Assembly (NCBI GenBank): GCA_963922205.1
Contig: CAWUHX010000011.1
Span: 62,001 to 126,000 of the forward strand
Reading direction: 5' to 3'
From: Romanomermis culicivorax
Taxonomy: Eukaryota; Nematoda; Enoplea; Mermithida; Mermithidae
Length of the DNA: 64,000 nt
Position 1 is the first letter of the stretch. Each line of letters begins with the position of its first letter. The translations under genes and the position numbers were made by a program. The notes below the pieces were generated by a model that worked only from the letters and a program-made list of their open reading frames with translations, had not been told where the DNA came from and ran no database searches. Shown in pieces: positions 24,101-35,319 of this stretch.

Positions 24101-24500
24101 TTCCAATCAGATCACATGAGGGAGGTGACAAGAATTCTTGTACAGGCCAGTAAAGCAGCTGCCAGATATGACAACAAATTTGATAGCTAGATGATTTGCA
24201 GAATCATGGTGGCTGACCACTGATCTTCTGTAGGTAAGGTGGAGGCGAGAAGTGTCCAGTGGGGTCCCAAGTACAGGTCAGAGGGCATGCAGAGAGATAA
24301 AAAGCTAAAGTAAAGATGCATGCAAAATTATAGAATACCATTGCAGCAAATAGACAAATCGTTTTGATACAGCTGCTGATCTCCCCAATGAATGTACCAT
24401 TCCTTGATGTTGAGCAACTGGTTGTAGGGGACATTCTCATCAGCAGCAGACAAGGTTGATGATGTTGTCATATCTTTGGAAAATTTAAAGAGCAGCGGAG
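21150..24500 (-). pseudogene. G2 ORF3 downstream of pol, with DEDDy exonuclease-like domain
   Basis: This degenerate region follows pol of G2 in the same orientation. At 23850-23190 the translation resembles the G3 exonuclease domain: FLAP near the start; motif I SSDTES (23726-23741) with D and E both present; VQLAFHNGNMFIF; motif II YKGTHDWGRIYTLLG with Asp at 23510-23512; and motif III LEYVTLY (about 23205), in which the catalytic Asp is Tyr. Later segments (about 23100-22900) still parallel G3, e.g. LAQTIIITF with LARRFRETF. The 3' part (22900-21150) is low-complexity, rich in H, P, T and Q. Many stops and frameshifts; surely inactive. No LTR was found at its lower edge, where LINE L2 begins. 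Confidence 0.6.
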
Positions 24501-24783
24501 AGAAGCAACAGTTTGGTGCAAAGGTGAAGAATAGGGTAAAGTGTTGAAAAGAATAAGCAGCTAAAAAGTTTTAAGGATGTAAAGTTAAATATGTGCAAAA
24601 CAAACACTGTTTACAATATACTATGAACAATATGAAGTTAAGAGAAACTAAAGTCAATTTTTACCAGTTAATCTTATGAGAGTGAAGAAGTTCAGGGTTG
24701 GATGAAAGCAAACAGAATGACCGCAAGCCCAATAGAACCTAAGATTAAAGAAGAGCCTGAACTGAAAGTAGAACAATGGGTGG

Positions 24784-27700
24784 TCAGAGAAAATAAATGG
24801 GTGGTGTTGTAAAGTTTGACATTAATGGGTGGTGAGAATGCAAGGTGCAGACCAGCTGTAGGAGGGAGGACTGCAATTGGCTAGGGCGCTGAAGGAGAGT
24901 AGGCATCATCAGATCACCAAAATCTGAAATGAATAAAGAAGAATGATATATGTACAAATGCAGCATGATGAGGGCCTTGTATACTGTAGAACACTTTATA
25001 AAAATAATATCACTGCAGCAGTGAAGAATGGGCTGGGTGGTGTGTTCTCCTGTTTTGGTAATGAAAACATCTCTAGCCAGTCCAGGAATAAAGGGTCTCA
25101 AATGCAAAGTTGAAACTTTTTGCAGGCAGCCAGGCACATTGAGGGCATCGATCCTAACCATATTGTTGTCAAGATGCCTGGTTGGCTTTTCATGTGTTGG
25201 TCAAGAGGAGGAGATCATCGATGTAATCTTGCACTCTTAGCCTTTTTGGTTGTAGTACTTCTTACTAGCCTCAGCAGCCTTGTCAAGATTGAGATTTATT
25301 GATTCATACATCCTTAACTGAGCTTGCATTAGAATATGTTGATAAGTGTTGTAATTGAAGGGTAACATCAGGCGGCAGGCACTTTTGTAGTCAAATGTTA
25401 TGCAGGGTTTGTGGCCATGTGACAAGCTGAATGGCAAGTGGCAGATCATGGTGTGCAGTGTGGCATGGTAGGGGAACATGGCAAATAACCTTCCCAATTG
25501 TCTGGGTCATCGGCGTTATACTTTTTCAATTGGGCCATTAGTGTCTGGTTGAATAGTTTGACCATACTGTTGCATTTCAAATGGTATGCCATCATTTAGA
25601 CTTTTTGGATTTTGAGGAGCTCACAAATTTCTTGCATCAATTTTGACCTAATGCATCCACCTTGATTGGAGAGGATAAGCAGGCTGCCATGGTTCAGGAC
25701 ATCATTGTTTACAAAACATTCGACAATCATGGATGCCTTTTGATCAGAAATTAGATGTGTGGATACCCATTTCATAAAGTAGTCTTGGAAAATGATAACA
25801 TAAAGTTGTTTGTCGCCTACACGTGAGTTAGTGAGGATGTCCATGGTGACAATCTCAAAGGGATGAGTTGGTTGAATTGGATGCTGATGTGGGTTGACAT
25901 ATCTTGCAGGACTTGGTCCAATCGCTAATGGCTTCTTCTATATGGGGCCACCAAAAATGATTTTTGATGGCTGCTAGAGTACAGTTGGAGCCTTGGTGGT
26001 TTATAATCTTCCCACAGTTGGATTGATGAAGCATTTTGTTGACTAGTGAAGTGGGTAGAACAGGCTGCTTTGATGCTTGGTTTGGCAGTACAAGATGCCA
26101 TCTCTGGTGAAGAAAACAGTCAGCTGACTTGTGGCATTTGAGTTGTGAAGGGTGGCGGTGATATTGGTGATTGTTGGGTCAGAGGCCTGTGTAAGCCAAA
26201 TCTCTACCTGAGAAGTGATTAAAGTGGCTGCAACTATAGGCAGCTGAAACTCAGTGGGCAGGAACTGAGGTGTGGTGAGCACGGCTTGGTCAGCCGATTA
26301 TTTTGACATGGTTCAGGTGACAACATTGACATTAGGGGTAGTCATGGCAGGCAGCCATATCTCAATTGACAAAATATCAGTTACCATGGGGTTGGGGCTT
26401 AATATCCCACTGGTGGTGCAAAATTGAGGGCGGAAAATTTTGTGGCCAACTCTTCATGCTCAGGATAGGTGGCTTCTCTTGATCATCTTTCCTAGACAAG
26501 AAGTCAGCGCAAGCATTATCTTTACCTTTACATATTCCACCTTGTAATTGTAGTTCTATAGATTGATGGCAAATTGTTGCAATGAGGAATTTTGGTGCTT
26601 TTCATCTTTTAGTCATTCGATGGGCTTGCGGTCGGTGCAGACAATAAATTTCTATCCGTAAATATCATGGTGGTACATACAAAATTTGTAAACAATCACA
26701 AGGCATTTGTGCTCCATCATACAATATTGTGTTTTCACGTCAGTGAGGATGCAGCTGTTGTAGGCAATCACCCATGTGTTGTTGCCACTTCCTTGGTACA
26801 ATATGACACCAATGGCCATTGTGCTCATGTTGGTTTGAATAATAAACTTGGCCTCGCCATTGTAGACAGGATAGTGGAGGAATGGTGACATTGTAAAAGC
26901 CTTCTTGATTCCCTCAAATACTTTCTGTATTTGTTCGTGATATCATAAGTCAAATTGTGGCGGAGCAAAGCGTATAGTGGACTTGATAGTGTGGTCAATT
27001 GTTTGATAAAGCACCTACACCATTGGAGGAGGCCTAAAAAACTTTGAATACCTTTTTTCATCCACAGGAACTCATATTGGATGATTGCTTTGACTTTGTC
27101 CGGGCAACAAGCAAATCCTTCCACATTGAGTAGATGACCCGAAAATTTGACTTCCAGCAGCAAGAATTTGCACTTATCAGGCTGAAGCGTCAAGTTGGCA
27201 GTGCGAAGAGCATCAAAAATAATTTGTAGGTGTTGGAGATGTTCATCAAATGAGTTGGAGAAAATGATTATGTTGTTGATATAGAAGAGGCTAATTTTTC
27301 AAATATAGGGTCCTAAGATTCTTTCCATTAGTCATTGAAATTCAGTGGGGACCTTCTTTAGGTGGAACTGCAAAACTTTAAAACAGAACAAACTTTCATG
27401 GCAGATGAAGGTTGTTTTATCATGGGAATCATGGTCGAGGGGTACCTGATAGTACCCAGCCTTTAGATCGGGCATCATAACAAATTTTGTTTGTCTCATA
27501 ACGTCAGAGTAATCCTTTATCCATGGGATTGGAAAACAATCACTTGGGGTTTTTTTGTTGATGCCAGGATCTTTTTTGTTGATGCCAGGATCCATCTTTC
27601 TTCTTTTCGTTGATGCCAGGATCCATCTTTCTTCTTTACCAGGAAAAGTGGCACCAGCCATGGCAATTGGAACTGTTCAATAAAGTTGTTGTTGAGCATT

Positions 27701-28960
27701 TATTGTAGGTGGCAGCATATGATTGGTCATTGTTCCATGGCCACCCAGTAGTAATGACAGGATATGGGTTTCGTGGTGCCAGTGTCAAGGCTAACCATCA
27801 GTTCATTTGTGAATGTTGGCTTGTGGCCAGGCAGACTGAAAACATCTCGGTTGTGCAGAAGCATACCCATGGCTTTTGCTCTCTGAGGGGTGGTGATGAA
27901 TGTTTTTACTGTCATTTCGTTAAGGGCAAATCTAGCTTTTGTTTATCAGTGTGGTGCAGTAGGGATTTATCCAGCAGGGCAGGCTTGTGGTCAGTCAAAT
28001 CACAGTCAGATGCAGCAACTGAAAGGTGGATATCACCATCCAACTTCGGAACAGCCACAGACTTCAAGAGGTGCTTTGTGACAGTGATTAATTGATTCAG
28101 GCAGAGTTTAATACTATTTGGAGTGTTGTTAATGAACAATAAAGGGCATTCACCATTTGTAATGTTGACAATAGCTTTTTCAATGAGGAATTCTGTCGCA
28201 GCTCGATTTTGACTGAGGGGTTGAATGATCAAGTCTGGAATCAAGGCATTCATTGAAGGGAAAATGGTGCCAGTGACCCATTATTGGCAATTTGAGGAGA
28301 TTGTGATTGAGCCTTCAATGACTAGAAAAATTGGTTCAGCAAGCTCCATGAGCTCCATCTGTCATGAGGGCAGATGGTGTGGGCTAGGAAGGGGATGCCA
28401 ATCTGATTTTTCTGCTTCGATTTCTTTGGTTTGGCAGAAAGTACGAGATTTATCATCACAAAGGCTCACTTTATCTTCATGGAGAATTTCTTTCAAAACA
28501 TTGTCACAGGTGGTGCTAAGGAACATTTTGAACAATGGTTTGATTGTGGCAATGACCTTGAGTGGCAGTTTAATGTTTCAGATTTCAATATAATTATCTT
28601 TGAAGTTGAGGAGGGCGTGGATGTCATGGTGCACTAAGAAATTGGTGCTGATAATACATTGGTCATTGTTTCCATCATCAAGGATCACACATTTGATCAT
28701 GTTTGCGGAAAGTTGATTCTATAGTGATGAGAACAGGACCATGGGTGGTGACAATGGGGCCATCAGTGACTTTGGTTTTTCCACAAACCAGTAAGGAGAG
28801 GGATTGTTTGTTGAAAGCGTGCTTGACAAGGCTGGATGAAAATACTGAACATTGCACACCAGTGGTAATAAGGGCATTTGATTTGATGCTGCTTATCTTT
28901 ACAGGGATTTGGAAACTTCAGGTCGAGGCGTACTTCTTGACAAAAGATTTTGTTGTTGGC
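24784..28960 (-). pseudogene. Ty3/gypsy Pol of G2 (PR, RT, RNase H, integrase), decayed
   Basis: Read right to left. The protease region near 28866 has LITTGVQCS where G1 has LIDTGGQCS, so the catalytic Asp is lost (28864-28866). HNRDVFSLPG (about 27855) precedes RT. In [17 protein letters not shown] is followed by a tandem duplication (27557-27623) replacing conserved sequence, then LKAGYYQVPL; the catalytic box reads YINN (27272-27277) instead of YMDD. RNase H begins FIIQTNMSTMAIG (26850). Integrase keeps FQDYFMKWV, but LSNQGG replaces LSDQG (about 25690). The C-terminal QLRMYESINLNLDKAAEASK is homologous to G3. Function in life: copying and integrating the element; this copy is dead at several active sites. 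Confidence 0.85.
27557..27623. repeat. Three-copy GTTGATGCCAGGATC repeat in G2 RT
   Basis: The 15-mer GTTGATGCCAGGATC is at 27557-27571, 27578-27592 and 27609-27623. It encodes repeated DPGINKK on the minus strand and sits between the KKDGSW and FPIPW motifs of RT, where G1 and G3 have conserved VDYRG sequence. Confidence 0.7.
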
Positions 28961-28964
28961 CTAA

Positions 28965-29347
28965 GGTTGTTGATTTGGCAAATGGAGGAACCTATGTGGC
29001 AAGGATCATCTGCAGCACTGGATGACCAATGGGCTAAAAATGGAGGGGGCTGTAGGGACTTCTTTTGATGGCATAACCATATTGGCAGCAGACATCTCTT
29101 GACTGTAACCAGGCACGTGTGAGGCATTCACCATTGGGGTGGCTGAACTCATCAGCAGGGTGAGCAGCACTTCAGATGACTGAGAGCTGGTGTGGGACGA
29201 GTTTGTAGGCATAGTTACAGAGGGCATCAGCAGTGTATTATAGTGGATGTGTTGCTCCCCCAGGGTGGCATAATTGTAGTCAGGGTACACAGAGTAAGTG
29301 TTCTGAACATTATTGTTATTGTGAGAAAAACAGTTACCTTTGTCCAT
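28965..29347 (-). pseudogene. G2 Gag C-terminal remnant
   Basis: QHIHYNTLLMPSVTMPT resembles G1 Gag (QHIHYNMPVPPTSMPA), followed by the same P/S/T-rich linker before the protease. The zinc-knuckle and capsid parts are missing: the element is cut off at about 29347, where repeat R1 begins. Confidence 0.65.
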
Positions 29348-29603
29348 GAGTTGGAAGAGAATAGAGAATCAGCAGGAGAGATAGCCAGGGATCATCCTTA
29401 GTTCACATGTTTCTTACCACCCACACATACCCAAAAAGGACTAAAACTTAATAACTTAAACCCACAAATAATGATCCAAATTATAAAATCTTTGGTTGCC
29501 TAATTTTAATCCACCCATGCTTATTTGATAAACAAGGAGACGTTTCTCATATACAAGTTTACCTAATGAAAACAAACTTATGAAAAACTGAAAGCAATGA
29601 TTG

Positions 29604-30703
29604 TGTCAGGGATAGGTTGGGGAATCCTGCTGACTTTAGACAAGCAAGTATCGTTTCTGTAGACAAAATTTATTGATAAATATCTTAAGTACAAAATAAT
29701 ATCCAATACCCTATCCCGTGACAAGAATAAAGCAAATGTACACAAAACGTGAGAAACAACAACAAGGAATGATGTGGCAGAATGGCAGATTCCTGGAACC
29801 AAGAAAGACGCTGGGCTAAGGCTTGTGCGGATTGGGGTCAAAAGGACACACTGAATGTACAGTACACAGAAAAGAATGAGGGACTGGCTTATATGCTAAC
29901 AAGTTCAGAAATGCAAAGGGGCAGTGCCTGCTTATATGCTAATCAGTTCTGGGTATGACGGGTACCGCTTCACAACAAATGTGGGGAGGATAAGTCACTA
30001 AACAACTGCACACATAAATGCAAAGGAGCAATGCCCACTTATATGCTAATGGTTTCAGGGTATGTCAGGTACCACTTGACAAAAAAATGATGTGGAGGGG
30101 ATGGGTCACTATCCAACTGCACAGGAAAGCTTTGAAAAAACGTTCTGCTCCAAAAATCAACCGTCTTGTAGGATTCAAAAATCTTCAACTGACTCTCTTC
30201 TCTTTTCTGTGCTGAACACATTTTCGAAAAAGGGTAGGGCAAATACTACTCCCTGTACTTGCCAACAGTTGGCCACACAACTGTCTTACTGTACTTTTCC
30301 AATCTTGCATAGGATGCATATAATGTACTGTAACTTGTTGCTTTGCAGGGCCACATTGGCCCTGTGTTTCATAAGCGCATAATTATTTTTTACGAATAGG
30401 ACGTTTTCCACACAAAATAACAAAAACAGCAATTAGGCTGGTGCTACTTAAGAAATAGTGAGTTACATAAAATAATTAGTGGATTCCAGCAAAAATGTCT
30501 GGAAAAAAATGTTGAAGTGTTTACGAGAAAATATGAACATTAAATGGATGTTGAAGTGTTTATGAACATGAACAATCTGAAGTGTTTACAGGAAAAAATA
30601 TGAACATTAATAATTTGCGCAAAAGTTTCAAACATAATTTACGATTTTCATTCAAAAGAATTTTCATAATTTATAACGTATTTTACACTCATACCTCATG
30701 ACA
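29604..30703 (+). mobile_element. Solo LTR, family LTR-B
   Basis: A 1,100-bp insertion in repeat R1. It starts TGTCAGGGATAGG and ends ACCTCATGACA (TGTCA/TGACA ends) and is flanked by ATTG at 29600-29603 and 30704-30707. Repeat R1 at 11 kb supplies the uninterrupted site. The termini resemble those of the G3 LTR (TGTCAGAGG...CATGACA), so the two may be related families. It holds a tandem duplication (29917-30012 and 30019-30122). Confidence 0.82.
29917..30122. repeat. Two-unit tandem repeat (about 102 bp) in LTR-B
   Basis: Each unit runs from GCAAAGG(G/A)GCA(G/A)TGCC through CTTATATGCTAA to CCAACTGCACA or similar. About 80 percent alike by eye. TTATATGC could be a promoter TATA element duplicated with the unit. 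Confidence 0.6.
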
Positions 30704-31165
30704 ATTGCGCTACGGCGACTAGTAACACAATTTGAAAATGGGCCTGGTTAAAAACAAGTTTTGCCCATTGCCAAAAATGATGAAAGGAGGACACCGGGGA
30801 AGCACTACTAATGATAATAACTCATGCACTCACCTTGCCTGGAATGGTCTACTACACTCAATCCGAATTGTACCGGCAGGTGCTTTTTCGAAAATGACTA
30901 ACTATTACGAAAATATACAGAAATCGATGGAAAAAACACTACAACATAACATCCAAGCAGCACATTCTCCAACTTATGTTAATCAGATATGTGAAATTAT
31001 TTTCTCAGACTGCGTTTTTTAAAGTTTTAATGTTACTTTTTTGGAATCAAGTATGCTTTGTTTAGAGAAATTTTTAAACTACAGCATCATTCCCTCTTAT
31101 GACGACTTTCTCTTCTCTCTTGCTCATTTTCCTTCATCATCCCTCTCAATCATAGCTTGTGGAGT

Positions 31166-31240
31166 CAAATCTGCTGGGGGCCAGCAAGAATCTGCTAGGG
31201 GTCAGCAAGAATCTGCTGAGGGTCAATCAAGGTCAGTTGG
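31166..31240. repeat. Three-unit 24-bp tandem repeat
   Basis: Units of 24 bp built on AATCTGCTGGGGGCCAGCAAG start near 31167, 31191 and 31215, with small changes. An M1-type end (AAAAACAGACTATA) lies at 31292-31306. The rest of 31021-31344 shows nothing. Confidence 0.6.
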
Positions 31241-32345
31241 GGATCAGACCCCCCAAACCCGCTCCACATGCATGTATGGACAAGTATTTAAAAAACAGAC
31301 TATAAATCTCCAGTTTCCCAATTCAATTGTATCTGTTTTGGTATTTATGTTATAACACTTTGTCTTTGGGAGTCAGAAACGATGCCTACTTTCAGATTAT
31401 GATTTAAACATTTAATTAATGGGTCCTGAATGACATTCCAAAAAGTTTTATAAATTTCAAGCATAAGACCATCAGCTCTAGGCGATTTTCTGTTCCTCAT
31501 TGACTGCAAAGTTTTTTTTATATTCATTGTGTGTATTTTTCTTTTAGATTACTTTGCTGATCATCTGAGAGTTTTGGGTGTACCCAAGTGGAGGCTACCT
31601 GTTAAAAGAATTTATCTTGTTGTGACTTTTTGTCCATATTCTGATCATACAAGTTTGCATAAAATTTGTGGATAGTCAGTAGGATATCTTTAAAATTTTC
31701 GATAGTCTCTCCCCTTGAACCTTTCATGGAAGTTATGGTCTTCTTGTTATAACTTTCTTTGAGATTCAAAAAGTATTTTGTTGGTTTCTCACCTGTTAAG
31801 TTCCACCAGATTTTTCTCTTTTCCATTGAAAAAAGTGCTTTTCCTTCCATGAAGGTTCCCAGGTCCGTTTTAATTTCTTTGTATCTCTGATTACCCTGTT
31901 CTGATTCCCGAGAATCAATTTGTCGTTCAATATCTTGTAGTTCTTTTCTCAATGCAGATTCCATATCTCTCCAATCTTTAGCAAGTTTTTTACAATATAC
32001 GATTGTTTCATATCTAATTTTATATTTGGTGAACTCTCATGTTTTTATTGGATCAAAGTTATGTTTTGCAGCCTGTTTCAGAGAGTCATCAACTGTTTGA
32101 CTTAAGAGTTTTTTAAAGTGCCAGAAACCTGGTCCTCTTTTTTTAAATAAACGTCCAGTTAGTCTGAAACACACTCCATTATGATCTGTGGGTAATCCAT
32201 CAATAATGTCACATTTATCCACTTTATTAATTTTTTTTCTTCACATACGAAAAAAAGTCTAGTCCGTATTTCACTACTGGATTCATATGCCCCCAAGTAT
32301 ATTTCACTCTGTCTGGATATTTAAACCTGAAGGTACTACTAGATC

Positions 32346-32589
32346 TATAGCCTGTTTTTCTTGAAATGCTTCTAAATTATAAAAGTTGAAGGCTAGTACT
32401 ATTTTAGATTTTTACGATTTTCAGCTAAACCATTCGTCACATGAGATTGAAAATTTGTGAGCTTATTCCATCAACTCTTAACAATTTTTCGAGTGAAATA
32501 CTGTGGAAGTCTTCTGTAAACGATTTTGACTGCATAGCCGATTTTTGTCTTTTTTCAATTTAGAAGCATTTTATAAAAAACAAACTATA
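32346..32589. mobile_element. M1 MITE, short copy, TA target site
   Basis: A 244-bp element with inverted ends TATAGCCTGTTTTTCTTGAAA and its complement (AAAAAACAAACTATA). Comparison with LINE L2 (...AACTAGATCTA...) shows insertion at TA, as for Tc1/mariner derivatives. Internal marker: GTAAACGATTTTGACTGCA. Related copies lie at 36126-36692. Confidence 0.75.
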
Positions 32590-32709
32590 CTTGCGAATAT
32601 ACTTACAAAATTGTGATACTGATTTCTTTTTTTATATTAAAATAATTTCCACCAGTTTTGTCTAAGATTGGATTCATAACAATATTAAAATCTCCACCCA
32701 TGATAACTA

Positions 32710-33253
32710 TAGTCTGTTTTTTATGAAATTCCTTGTAACTGGGAAAAGATGAAATGAAGTTTACATTGTTTGTTCAATTACCGCGTGTGCGCACACTATA
32801 CTGTATTACGGGGAAAAACGGGACAGTTGAAATTTTATGTAATTGAATTCTATTGGTTGGGAAAAAAGTTGGAAATGAGAAAAAATTTTGAAAATTGTTC
32901 CCATTTAACGTAAAGAATGTGGGAGTTGAGATCATGATACAATTGGTGTGCTTTGGGAAGCTGAAATCTCAAAATTCGGCACATCGCGCCTCAGCCCTGG
33001 TGATTTGCTGAGCTTTCTCTGATTAGAGCGAATATTTATAGTCGCGCGAAAGTTTTTTTGACATTTCTCGCACTGGATAGAAATTATTTTTAAGAGTTAT
33101 TGACTTTAGTTAAAAGTTTAGTCACAGCTTACCGCCACCAGTTAATCGATTCCTAAAATACAGTCAACAACAATGTTATCTCAGCACAAAATTCTGCATG
33201 CTTACTTTCTTTCAGCATTTTCGCATTACAAGCATTTTGAAAAAACAGACTAT
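32710..33253. mobile_element. M1-type MITE, long form, TA target site
   Basis: A 544-bp element with ends TAGTCTGTTTTTTATGAAA and AAAAAACAGACTA, bounded by TA on both sides and inserted in LINE L3 at a site intact in L2. Its interior matches both halves of 9328-10985 and differs from the short form, so two MITEs share ends but not interiors. No coding sequence. Confidence 0.72.
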
Positions 33254-33645
33254 AGATAGTCATTTCAATTACAAGTCCTCAAATTTTCAAAAATTTCGTC
33301 ATAAAAGGGGACTTGAAGATTCCCATCCACAGGTGCATAGACATTAATTAGTGTTATTATTTTGTCCTCCAGTTTCATTCGGATAAAAATATACCGACTA
33401 TTAGCATCAGTTTGTACTTTTTCTACTGTATGCATAAATCTGTTGTTTGATAGGACTGCAACACCTCTTGAGTTTGATTTTCCATCTGAAAACTTTAAAT
33501 TATTTTGGCCACAACCCCATTCTAACTGTAGTCTGTTTTCTAAAAAATTCAGTAGTGTTGGCTTCCTGTAAAAATATAACATCCTAGTGATTTTGTTTGC
33601 AATATGGAAATATTGACTTCCTTTTTGCCTCAGGATTCATAGTTT

Positions 33646-34459
33646 CGTAACGACCAGTTCTTAATGATGCTTTACTTGATCCAAAGAATGGTGCGACGTT
33701 GGACAAACGGGGGTGGATAACGGTACAACAATGATAAAATGAATACAAAATCCACGATTGCTTGCTGGTTGAAAATTTATACCAATGCTCCACAATAAAA
33801 CACGATTCTCGCTTTAAAATGCTTTCAAAAATATACATAAGAATCTCCATAAAAATCTCCATAAAATATGTCTCTTTCTGGGTTTTCCTGTCTTTTATAC
33901 CGATTCTTTGATCCACACCCTCCCATCGTGGGAGGTCTGCTTCCATCAGCTCGCCTAACCAATTGCTGCTTTGCTTACCTGTCTCTGCTTACTGTATGCT
34001 TCTTTAGGCACGCCTTTTGCTTTAATTTACTTTTAATCTCCACGCTTACATGCCTTTAATCTACAGTATGCTTTGCCTCACCTATATGTTTTTAGTTTTT
34101 CGGTTTTCCATGCATTCCTTCTAAATCTTGTGTCTGGGTCGGGGTTTCTGTATTTTCTACATGGGCAGGTGTGTTTACGCATCTGGGGGGGGGGGAATTA
34201 TTGTACCTATAGAATGTATATTTTCATGTGCATTATGAGGGACAGGTGCATATGTGCAAATAATTATGTATGTCTTAATTGGGTCAATGAGGTGTGGGAC
34301 GATCAAAACAGAGTGCTTCACATAATTTTATAAGAATGTTTGGGTGTGAATTCCAGACACCCTTGAGACATAGATTAATAATATGAATTTATAATTAATA
34401 ATGAATATCACAAAGTTTACATTTTATATTTACATTAATGCGTTAGCATGTACGTTACA
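33646..34459 (-). mobile_element. Solo LTR, family LTR-A copy 2
   Basis: Reverse-complement relative of 8048-8900. It runs from CGTAACGACC to TACGTTACA (one base off TGTAAC/GTTACA) and is flanked by GTTT (33642-33645 and 34460-34463). It lies right at the start of LINE L3 ORF2. Alignment with copy 1 is clear for the 33870-34140 portion and weaker near the right end. Confidence 0.75.
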
Positions 34460-34609
34460 GTTTTAACATTTAACAATAGAAATTTAAGATTATATGACAT
34501 AAATAAGAATCATACATCCTGGGCTAAAAAACTATGACATATGTTATATTAATTTGCTTGTGTGCTTTGACCATTTTAATAACGAAATTGAATTAACTTT
34601 TTAGTTTGA

Positions 34610-34876
34610 TGCCCATCTTTCAGGGCCTCGATAGCATGAAAGTTAGAAGTCCATCTTTCAGGACCCAGATATGCCCATCTCTCAGGGCCGAGACTACATT
34701 AAAATAAAATGTCCATCTTTCAGGACCTAGATTATGCCCATCTTTCAGGGCCCGGATAGCTGAAGTTCATCTTTCAGCACCTAGATAATACCCCTTTTCA
34801 GGGTTTAAAAACACCTGAGGGGTGTTTGGGACTTTCAAGTTGAAATCCATACTTGTGTAACCCATCTTTCAGGACC
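34610..34876. repeat. CCATCTTTCAGGGCC minisatellite
   Basis: Eight degenerate units with core (C/T)CCATCTTTCAGG(G/A)CC at about 34613, 34652, 34676, 34713, 34738, 34767, 34792 and 34861. Units alternate GGGCC and GGACC forms, giving a higher-order period of about 62 bp. A CAG following T-rich text makes each unit look like a splice acceptor. The remaining sequence from 34460 to 35319 is AT-rich with nothing else seen. Confidence 0.7.
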
Positions 34877-35319
34877 AAAATACCCTATTCGAGTCTTATT
34901 GAGTTGGAGCCACTCATTTTATCGGGGCAACTTCAACTGGATAATACCAGAGCAACTTCCTGTCTATCCACCCACCCGGCGTCATTTTTTTCTATGCAAT
35001 TTTTTGAGAAAAATGTACACCCAGGAAAAAGGAAATGAAAAAAATCATATGCAGAGTTGTTATTAAAAAATATAATTTTGCTATTCTGACTATTTTAAAT
35101 TCTGGAAAAAATGTAAAAATAAAAAAGAAGGAATAATTATGAATTGACTTTTTTCCTTTAAAGTTCCTACCTCCGATTCTTCATTCAACCACTTCAATGT
35201 GATGATTTTATCAAGCTCCTAAAAAAAGACTGCTGAAGAAACATAAAAATATATATATATTAATAAAAAAACAAATTCGTTACTCCAACCGCCTGAATTT
35301 ACTTTGAACTTTGAGCCTT

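Larger units (their letters stand above)
29343..31020. repeat. Dispersed repeat R1, copy 2 (split by solo LTR)
   Basis: Bases 29343-29603 match 11122-11380 and 30704-31020 match about 11381-11520; the intervening 1.1 kb is a solo LTR. Copy 1 at 11 kb lacks that insertion. Confidence 0.65.
31345..33645 (-). pseudogene. LINE L3 ORF2 fragment (endonuclease, start of RT)
   Basis: Read right to left: PEAKRKSIFPYCKQNH (33640-33585) matches the ORF2 start of L2. The endonuclease part (33582-33265) carries NSRGVAVLSNNRF and LINVYAPVDGN. KCDIIDGLPTDHNGV (near 32215) is the catalytic SDH-type motif; a lysine-rich linker and NRKSPRADG then begin RT (31500). The RT core is missing. Two MITEs (32346-32589 and 32710-33253) and a solo LTR (from 33646) interrupt it; L2 shows the uninterrupted sites. 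Numerous stops. Confidence 0.8.

Noticed and set aside
21150-24500. Envelope glycoprotein in G2
   Set aside because: Position fits env, but there is no convincing signal peptide, fusion peptide or membrane anchor, while exonuclease-like motifs are present in the order seen in G3.
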